From: Ruminococcus sp.
Lineage (GTDB): Bacteria; Bacillota_A; Clostridia; Oscillospirales; Ruminococcaceae
Direction of reading: 5' to 3'
Assembly: GCA_017480485.1 (NCBI GenBank)
Contig: JAFVAN010000008.1
Span: forward strand, 1 to 11,488
Length of the DNA: 11,488 bases
Shown here piece after piece: positions 7,754 to 11,488 of the stretch (position 1 is the stretch's first letter; the number at the start of each line of letters is the position of its first letter). The notes beneath the pieces were generated by a model. The model was not told the origin of the DNA, searched no databases, and saw nothing but the letters and a program-made list of their open reading frames with translations. Both the position numbers and the translations under genes were made by a program.

Positions 7754-8338
7754 ATGACGAACGGTTCAGCGGCAAAGACAAAAAGATATACACTGCTTTG
7801 CCCGAGATGCGGTAAAAGGCACCATTCTGACGGTGCAATATTTGATGACAGAGTGAGCTGCTCCTGCGGATTTGATTTTTACGCATTTGCAGCTGACGAC
7901 CTGCGGATCATAATGCCGTGGGCAGAGGTGAAATGCGAGCCGATATTAAGGGCTATGCGAAAGCTGGTGGTGACAACAGGCAGATGTACTGACATACCGC
8001 CGGAGCTTTATGAGGACTATGGGGGCTATTACCCTGACCTCGAAGAAACGCTCGACAGAGCTATGAATGAGCATCAGACAGATGCATTTGGTACTTGCTA
8101 TATATCCGCAGAACAGCTTGATCTGATCTGCGAGATCTTGGAAAAGAATTATGATGTCGAACTCAGGTGTAAAAAGGGACACCTGGAAATACGGGAATCA
8201 AGAATGAAAACTGTCCGAAGTAAGGACGATGAGTCTAAGTCCACAAGCGGGGCGGCCGGCTCAAAGGAATTAATAAGGATACTACCCGGCGCAGGGCTGA
8301 TGTGCGGCTCGCAACCGGTTGATAACAATAGAATATAG
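7754..8338 (+). CDS. Zinc-ribbon protein of unknown function
   Basis: A 194-residue protein I do not recognise. Near the N-terminus are C16-P-R-C19 and C36-S-C38-G, a plausible zinc ribbon with an unusual C-x-C second knuckle. A mixed alpha/beta region of about 45-150 follows, including an acidic stretch (YEDYGGYYPDLEETLDRAM) and a helix SAEQLDLICEILEKNYDVEL. The last 40 or so residues are polar and look disordered. There is no signal peptide or membrane segment. GGAGG at 7741-7745 lies 8 bases before the ATG. It sits 34 bp after the lexA-like gene, likely in the same transcript, so it would be de-repressed along with that gene. The 3' end of the gene overlaps a possible weak promoter (TTGATA at 8319-8324) for the structured RNA that follows. 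Confidence 0.8.
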   Translation: MTNGSAAKTKRYTLLCPRCGKRHHSDGAIFDDRVSCSCGFDFYAFAADDLRIIMPWAEVKCEPILRAMRKLVVTTGRCTDIPPELYEDYGGYYPDLEETLDRAMNEHQTDAFGTCYISAEQLDLICEILEKNYDVELRCKKGHLEIRESRMKTVRSKDDESKSTSGAAGSKELIRILPGAGLMCGSQPVDNNRI

Positions 8339-8363
8339 GATAGATATTTATCGTAAAAAAACC

Positions 8364-8528
8364 GTGCAGCAAGCGGGCTGTACGAAGAGCCAAGTGGGGC
8401 TGAAGTATATCGCTGAATGTCGATCAAACTGCAGACTTAGGTCGGAGTGAACCTACATGAAAATGTAAGGTGTTGCTCTGCTCGGTCACAGCAAGGTCTA
8501 CATTGCGATATATTTCAGTCCCTTTTTT
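8364..8528 (+). ncRNA. Candidate structured small RNA ending in a terminator-like rod
   Basis: GTGCAGC (8364-8370) pairs with GCTGTAC (8377-8383) as a first hairpin. The main feature is an 18-bp uninterrupted stem: GGGGCTGAAGTATATCGC (8396-8413) against 8505-8522, with only two G-T pairs. It is followed at once by six T (8523-8528), as in a rho-independent terminator. The rod continues with 8416-8420/8500-8504 and 8422-8425/8495-8498. It is capped by two hairpins: ACAT-GAAA-ATGT with a GNRA-type loop at 8455-8466, extended by CCT/AGG, and TTGCT/AGCAA at 8473-8494. TAGGT/ACCTA (8438-8455) competes with the GAAA hairpin. A weak promoter (TTGATA 8319-8324, about 18 bp, GATATT 8343-8348) could start it. 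I do not recognise the family. The long base-paired rod does not fit the open central bubble of 6S RNA, and SRP, RNase P and tmRNA signatures are absent. Confidence 0.6.
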
Positions 8529-8554
8529 ATTTCACAAAAACAACTGTCTGAAAA

Positions 8555-8583
8555 TTTTTTCAAGAGAAAAAATCAGATATAAT
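8555..8583 (+). promoter_or_regulatory. Possible promoter for the second small RNA
   Basis: TATAAT at 8578-8583 is perfect, but the -35 position (8555-8560) is only TTTTTT, in an A/T-rich stretch that also could bend DNA. It would start a transcript near 8590. Plausible but weakly supported. Confidence 0.35.
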
Positions 8584-8613
8584 CAAAATATAAAAGTAAT
8601 TCAAAGCCGATAT

Positions 8614-8702
8614 GCATTAAGGCTGAGGATACAAAATAGAGGTTTTCGGAACTACCGAAGATCGCTGTTGCTTGTACCCTTTCTTTAGTGCGCCATTTTT
8701 TT
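8614..8702 (+). ncRNA. Candidate second structured RNA (about 90 nt) ending in a T7 tract
   Basis: Three stacked stems are visible. GCATTAA (8614-8620) pairs with TTAGTGC (8685-8691) with one G-T. AGGATACAA (8626-8634) pairs with TTGTACCCT (8672-8680) with one mismatch. TTTTCGG (8643-8649) pairs with CCGAAGA (8655-8661) around the loop AACTA. Seven T follow at 8696-8702, so this may be a free-standing RNA or a leader with an intrinsic terminator. AGCC (8606-8609) can instead pair with GGCT (8621-8624), trapping GCATTAA in a loop; that is an alternative fold that would destabilise the closing stem. No known family is recognised. Confidence 0.45.
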
Positions 8703-8712
8703 CGGTGATAAG

Positions 8713-8748
8713 AGGCTGTGTGCAAGCTGCACGCAGCCTTGTTTTTTT
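8713..8748 (+). terminator. Strong rho-independent terminator
   Basis: AGGCTGTGTGCA (8713-8724) pairs over all 12 positions (one G-T) with TGCACGCAGCCT (8728-8739) around a 3-base loop. It is followed by TG and seven T (8742-8748). This is the third T-tract structure in about 225 bases, upstream of the sigma-like gene. Confidence 0.88.
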
Positions 8749-8750
8749 GT

Positions 8751-8769
8751 GTCCTCGATTAAGGAGGAC
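8751..8769 (+). promoter_or_regulatory. Hairpin sequestering the leader-ORF ribosome binding site
   Basis: GTCCTC (8751-8756) is perfectly complementary to GAGGAC (8764-8769). The 3' arm includes most of the ideal Shine-Dalgarno AAGGAGG (8761-8767), so folding would hide the site from ribosomes. It lies immediately after the terminator. Confidence 0.5.
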
Positions 8770-8772
8770 GCT

Positions 8773-8820
8773 ATGTTTTTGCAAGCAAGCTGGCTGTGCT
8801 TAACAGCTAAATACCCATAA
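8773..8820 (+). CDS. Short leader ORF (15 codons) upstream of the sigma-like gene
   Basis: ATG at 8773 follows an ideal AAGGAGG (8761-8767) with 5 bases between. The 15-residue product reads MFLQASWLCLTAKYP and ends in TAA at 8818-8820, 49 bases before the next start codon. GCTGT-GCTTA-ACAGC forms a small hairpin within it. Such a strong initiation site on so short an ORF suggests a regulatory leader peptide rather than a functional protein, but a chance ORF or a remnant of an older gene cannot be excluded. There is no run of one amino acid's codons of the kind seen in amino-acid attenuators. Confidence 0.45.
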   Translation: MFLQASWLCLTAKYP

Positions 8821-8869
8821 TCTTCGTTTTGTCTTTTCACAAATGAAAATTCAAAACGGAGGTCAAATA

Positions 8870-9304
8870 ATGAACAAGAAAACAGTTAAGGTTTACGATA
8901 CTTTCACGGGCAAAATGGTTGAAATTGAAGTCTCGCAGGAAATCTATCAGGAGTATATGAGAACAGAATGGGGCATCAAGAACAACGATAATTCGTTCTT
9001 CGACCACGAGATACAGTTCTCACAGCTTGTTGGCGGTGATGAGGGCGCTTTTGAGAATTTCAGGGAGTTCATTATCGAGGGCGACCCTACTGCCGACTAT
9101 GCCATACTTACCGAGCTTAGAGATAAGGTCAGAAAGTGTTTTGAGCAGATGAAAGCCCATGAGGTCGAACTCCTGATAATGATATTCTTCGAGGATCTGA
9201 CAGAAGATGAATGCGCTGCCAGACTCAACACATCAAGACAAAATATCCACAATAAAAAGGTTCGGTTTTTGGCGAAATTCACCAAACTGTATAAAACGCT
9301 CTGA
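8870..9304 (+). CDS. Sigma-70-like (region 4) protein of conjugative elements
   Basis: A 144-residue protein. Residues 1-60 carry the sequence typical of this element-borne group (KKTVKVYDTFTGKMVEIEV, then EYMRTEW and FFDHEIQFSQLVGGDEGAFE). Residues 84-140 resemble sigma-70 region 4, with the helix-turn-helix LTEDECAARLNTSRQNIHNK near 110-129. There is no region 2 for core -10 recognition, so it may act as a minimal sigma-like or anti-terminator-like regulator instead of a full sigma factor. The start is placed at ATG 8870, where CGGAGGT (8857-8863) is 6 bases upstream. An in-frame ATG at 8843 lies before that site and lacks a ribosome binding site of its own. No convincing promoter is visible between the terminator at 8748 and this gene. 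Confidence 0.85.
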   Translation: MNKKTVKVYDTFTGKMVEIEVSQEIYQEYMRTEWGIKNNDNSFFDHEIQFSQLVGGDEGAFENFREFIIEGDPTADYAILTELRDKVRKCFEQMKAHEVELLIMIFFEDLTEDECAARLNTSRQNIHNKKVRFLAKFTKLYKTL

Positions 9305-9312
9305 AAAATCGT

Positions 9313-9342
9313 TTGCAAAACGGCGACTTCTTACCCTATACA
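9313..9342 (+). promoter_or_regulatory. Possible promoter for the structured RNA region
   Basis: TTGCAA (9313-9318) and TATACA (9337-9342) with an 18-bp spacer form a moderate sigma-A-like match. Transcription would begin near 9349, about 35 bases before the closing stem at 9384. The nearby TTGACA at 9368-9373 has no -10 partner. Confidence 0.3.
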
Positions 9343-9383
9343 AGTGGAAGAAATAATTCCGAGCATTTTGACAATTGAATATC

Positions 9384-9627
9384 AACGCATCGGTGTACAG
9401 CACAGCGGCGGCGGGGTGGTGAGCCGTGCCAGCCAAAAGTCCGCAGCGCCACGACCCGTCTGTTTCAGACGGCGAGCGATAAATGTGAGAGAACGGCGAG
9501 GGATGAGCCGCCCTCGCAGGCTATGAAAGCTGCTGTGCGTGTCCGCCCGTAACAAACGGCTCTGACCTTGAAAGTCAGAGAGGCATGACCTGTGTGGTCG
9601 GTGAGGACGCCGACCTGCCGATGCGTT
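9384..9627 (+). ncRNA. Candidate large multibranched RNA, 5' domain
   Basis: AACGCATCGG (9384-9393) is perfectly complementary to CCGATGCGTT (9618-9627), a 10-bp stem closing 224 bases. Within it are GCACAGC (9400-9406)/GCTGTGC (9532-9538) as a second long-range stem, CCGTCTG-TTT-CAGACGG (9456-9472), GCGAGGG/CCCTCGC (9496-9517), CTCTGAC/GTCAGAG (9560-9580) and GGTCGG/CCGACC (9596-9615). GACC (9587-9590)/GGTC (9596-9599) competes with the last stem. So many perfect 6-10 bp stems in nested order strongly suggest a selected RNA fold. Reading frames here (both strands) are short and low in plausibility. I recall similar GC-rich stretches after sigma-like genes of gut clostridial elements, but cannot check this. 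The overall size and ornateness recall large RNAs such as ROOL and GOLLD, without a sequence match I can claim. Confidence 0.65.
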
Positions 9628-9641
9628 CCCTTCGTTCATGG

Positions 9642-9846
9642 GAGCTGTGAAAGCAGTTCGAGAATAATGGACGTCCTCAAGGAAGCGGAGTGATCCGCCG
9701 AGAGGGAGAACGCTTCGGCGGAGTCGGAGTAAGGTGACCTCAAGGGGTCACGCCAATGCGCAGAGGCAGGCGTATGCTTGTCTCCAATGAGTCACATTGG
9801 CATATAAGGCAAAACGAAGGCGGCGCAGAGTTTACAGCCTGCGCCG
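9642..9846 (+). ncRNA. Candidate large structured RNA, 3' domain / leader of the 48-residue gene
   Basis: This stretch continues the folded region. Hairpins are GAGCTG/CAGTTC (9642-9659), GCGGA-GTGA-TCCGC with a GNRA loop (9685-9698), GTGACC/GGTCAC (9734-9751), CCAATG-AGTCA-CATTGG (9784-9800) and CGGCGCAG/CTGCGCCG (9821-9846). Two alternatives exist: TCCGCCGA (9694-9701)/TCGGCGGA (9715-9722) competes with the GTGA hairpin, and GCCAATG (9752-9758)/CATTGGC (9795-9801) competes with the local CCAATG hairpin. The last hairpin lacks a T-tract and lies 16 bases before the Shine-Dalgarno of the next gene, so the RNA may be that gene's leader or may be processed from it. Confidence 0.5.
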
Positions 9847-9876
9847 TATATTACATAAAACGAAGGAGGTTTTAAT

Positions 9877-10023
9877 ATGAAACACTATTACACGATCGAG
9901 ATAGCAAACATAAGATTCGGCAGTATCCGCAGGGTGACTGTCAAGGCGGAAACGAGAACAGAAGCCATAAAGCAGACTGTGGTAAATATCGGCGAGCGTA
10001 TAGTTGCCGCCTGGGAAGTGTAG
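9877..10023 (+). CDS. Small protein of unknown function, adjacent to MazF
   Basis: A 48-residue protein (MKHYYTIEIANIRFGSIRRV at the N-terminus, ending AAWEV) with AAGGAGG at 9863-9869, 7 bases before the ATG, an excellent initiation signal. The composition suggests a beta hairpin followed by one helix (KAETRTEAIKQTVVNIGERI). There is no membrane segment or cysteine. It abuts the MazF-like gene: TAG at 10021-10023 is followed directly by GTG and ATG, so translation of the two is probably coupled. The position matches that of an antitoxin, but the sequence does not look like MazE/AbrB or another antitoxin family I know. It may instead be an unrelated small element protein. Confidence 0.75.
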   Translation: MKHYYTIEIANIRFGSIRRVTVKAETRTEAIKQTVVNIGERIVAAWEV

Positions 10024-10026
10024 GTG

Positions 10027-10371
10027 ATGCCTGTGGATCTCACACCGATGAGGGGCGATATGTTCATGGCGGAAATGCGGGAAGCCAAAGGCTCTGAGCA
10101 GGCAGGCTGCCGCCCGGTAGTCATCGTGCAGAACGATGTAGGTAACCGCTATTCCCCCACGACCATAATCGTGCCGCTGACAACAAAGAAGAAAAGGTCA
10201 ATGCCGACCCACGTTCATATAAGCCATAGCGAGCTTAAAAGCATCAGCACGGCATTATGCGAGCAGGTAACGACCATATCAAAGTCAAGGCTTATAAAAT
10301 ATCTCGGCAGCCTTGGCGAAAAGGAAATGAAGAAAATAGATGAGGCACTTGGAACAAGCCTCGACATATAG
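10027..10371 (+). CDS. MazF/PemK-family endoribonuclease toxin
   Basis: A 114-residue MazF-like protein. RGDMFMAEMREAKGSEQAGC is the N-terminal MazF strand-loop region, GCRPVVIVQNDVGNRYSPTT carries the conserved R29, and VPLTTKKK carries T52. R and T at this spacing (23 residues) match the catalytic pair of Gram-positive MazF. PTHVHIS and ALCEQVTTISKSRL are also typical. MazF cleaves single-stranded RNA at short sequence motifs and stops translation. The start is ambiguous between GTG 10024 and ATG 10027; GGGAAG at 10013-10018 sits 8 bases before the ATG. The only upstream partner is the 48-residue protein, not a recognisable MazE. The toxin gene is followed 13 bp later by a DinG-like gene, so all three are probably one operon. 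Confidence 0.93.
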   Translation: MPVDLTPMRGDMFMAEMREAKGSEQAGCRPVVIVQNDVGNRYSPTTIIVPLTTKKKRSMPTHVHISHSELKSISTALCEQVTTISKSRLIKYLGSLGEKEMKKIDEALGTSLDI

Positions 10372-10384
10372 CAGGAGGTCAATT

Positions 10385-11488
10385 ATGAAGATCACACTTA
10401 AAGAGATACCCATGAATAAAACTGTACAGGCTTTCTTTGACAGAGCCGAGGATAGCGGTCTCGAACGCAGAGACGGTCAGATAGAGATGTCGCAGGAGGT
10501 CACCGACGCAATACTCGGCAAATATCCTCTTGCGGTAGAAGCGGGCGTCGGCATCGGCAAGTCATTTGCCTATCTTGCACCTCTGGTGCTGAACTTCTAC
10601 AGAGAGCGCAGGCAGGTCATAATCGCCACCTCCACCATAGCGCTTCAGGAGCAGCTCGAGCGTGACATACATACCGTTCTGAAAATGATCGGTGTGAAGG
10701 CAGAGGTCATCGTGGCAACGGGTATGAAAAACTTTGTCTGCCACAGAAGGCTTGAAAGAATGCTCCGCCGCAATAAGGGCGATACAATGCTCACCGCCAT
10801 TCAGGAGAAGGTATATGACGGTATCGAGAACCGAAAGGAGATGAAGCTGGATATCCCCGGCAGCATCTGGAACAGGGTGTGCATAAATAGCTACGGCGAT
10901 AAGTGCAGCAGCTGTCAGTCAAAGCTCAGGTGCAAGTATTACGAGATGCGCAAGAAGCTCCGCACAGAAAGCTGTTTCGTTATCTGCAATCAGAATATGC
11001 TGGTGGCGCACCTCATAAATGAAGAAAGGGGCAGTGGGATATTCAATGAGAACGCCAGCACCTTTGTCATTGATGAGGCACACAACATTGAGCCGAAATT
11101 CCGTGATGCATATACCACTTCAATGAGCAAGGGGCAGATAACGGGCGATATCAGAGAGGCAATGAAAAAGCTGAACGATAAGAGCCTTGGTGAAGAAACC
11201 ATTGAGAAACTGACAACTCTTTTCCGTCATCTCAGAGCAGATATCCGAAAACAACAGCATGAAGCGGACGGCGATATGCAGACATTCTATTTCAACAATA
11301 CCGAGGAGATAGACCGCCTGCTGTTTAGCATCAGGCACAATATGGTACAGATCGAGAAAAAGGCAAAGTACAGGCTATACTCACTGAGATTTCTCTATGA
11401 GCTGTGCGATGAGAATCTTGTATGGCTCGACAACAGCGAAATGCTGAAGATCTGTATTTGCAAAAAGGATATAAGCGAAGTTATTTCA
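10385..11488 (+). CDS. DinG/XPD-like Fe-S helicase, 3' truncated
   Basis: The first 368 codons of a longer gene, open to the window end. AGGAGG (10373-10378) lies 6 bases before the ATG. The Walker A motif is VEAGVGIGKS (K59), motif Ia is ATSTIALQEQLERD (81-94), and the Walker B/DEAH box is FVIDEAHNI (D230-E231-A232-H233). Between Walker A and the DEAH box are C119 (KNFVC), C174, C177 and C183, a likely [4Fe-4S] cluster as in DinG and XPD; C166 is an alternative ligand. These superfamily 2 enzymes unwind DNA 5' to 3' and process R-loops, forks or unusual structures. The short linker from the DEAH box onward fits the arch domain. Homologues occur on conjugative elements beside DNA-processing genes. 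The C-terminal motor domain is outside the window, so the subfamily (DinG, CasDinG-like or other) is not settled. Confidence 0.9.
   Translation, partial: MKITLKEIPMNKTVQAFFDRAEDSGLERRDGQIEMSQEVTDAILGKYPLAVEAGVGIGKSFAYLAPLVLNFYRERRQVIIATSTIALQEQLERDIHTVLKMIGVKAEVIVATGMKNFVCHRRLERMLRRNKGDTMLTAIQEKVYDGIENRKEMKLDIPGSIWNRVCINSYGDKCSSCQSKLRCKYYEMRKKLRTESCFVICNQNMLVAHLINEERGSGIFNENASTFVIDEAHNIEPKFRDAYTTSMSKGQITGDIREAMKKLNDKSLGEETIEKLTTLFRHLRADIRKQQHEADGDMQTFYFNNTEEIDRLLFSIRHNMVQIEKKAKYRLYSLRFLYELCDENLVWLDNSEMLKICICKKDISEVIS

Noticed and set aside
8364..8528. 6S RNA, SRP RNA, tmRNA or RNase P identity for the first small RNA
   Set aside because: The rod is almost fully paired without the 6S central bubble, and the conserved sequence cores of SRP RNA, tmRNA and RNase P RNA are absent.
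8470..8688. A 72-codon plus-strand frame across both candidate RNAs
   Set aside because: It spans the terminator T-tract at 8523-8528 and has no ribosome binding site.
9382..9639. An 85-codon minus-strand reading frame over the structured region
   Set aside because: It overlaps the perfect long-range stems, is Arg/Pro/Ser-rich like translated structural RNA, and has no ribosome binding site of note.
9778..9808. Promoter TTGTCT/TATAAG before the 48-residue gene
   Set aside because: The spacer is 19 bp and both boxes are poor; the overlapping hairpins explain the sequence better.
1..11488. CRISPR array, tRNA gene, insertion sequence or attachment site
   Set aside because: No regularly spaced repeats, tRNA cloverleaf, transposase or flanking direct repeats were seen on reading the window.

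Overview
The window looks like part of an integrative and conjugative element, or a related large mobile element, in a low-to-moderate GC Clostridia genome, probably a gut or rumen Ruminococcaceae relative. The evidence is a stand-alone topoisomerase III with element-type C-terminal repeats, a small sigma-70-like protein of the kind found in such elements, a LexA-like repressor, a MazF toxin, a DinG-like helicase, strong AGGAGG ribosome binding sites and near-consensus sigma-A promoters with 17-bp spacers. No relaxase, coupling protein, integrase or attachment site is visible, so the element type is inferred.

Layout. 1-511 is the 3' end of a helicase-associated-repeat protein, followed by a terminator. 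646-2370 is an HTH plus pRiA4b-ORF3-like protein with its own consensus promoter. 2410-3375, on the minus strand, is an HExxH metallopeptidase-like protein. A compact divergent promoter region (3376-3526) serves it and topB (3527-5935), which is followed 15 bp later by a WYL-domain regulator (5951-6931). A nested palindrome overlapping a consensus promoter precedes a LexA-like repressor (7099-7719) and a zinc-ribbon protein (7754-8338).

From 8339 to 8869 there is no substantial protein gene. This stretch holds two candidate structured RNAs that each end in a T-tract, a strong rho-independent terminator, a hairpin overlapping an ideal Shine-Dalgarno sequence, and a 15-codon leader ORF. It leads into the sigma-like gene (8870-9304). 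The next 570 bases (9305-9876) are densely folded: a perfect 10-bp long-range stem closes a multibranched domain, followed by more hairpins with competing pairings. This is the best candidate here for an undescribed large RNA. A tight cluster then follows: a 48-residue protein, a MazF-like toxin and a DinG-like Fe-S helicase that runs off the end.

How the parts fit together. TopB and the two helicases fit DNA processing during element transfer or maintenance. The WYL protein, LexA-like repressor, HTH protein and sigma-like protein fit control of element genes, possibly with damage sensing through repressor self-cleavage. The toxin and metallopeptidase fit stability, defence or regulatory proteolysis. 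These roles are inferred from family membership. The RNA structures were read by eye from complementarity, without a folding program or alignment.
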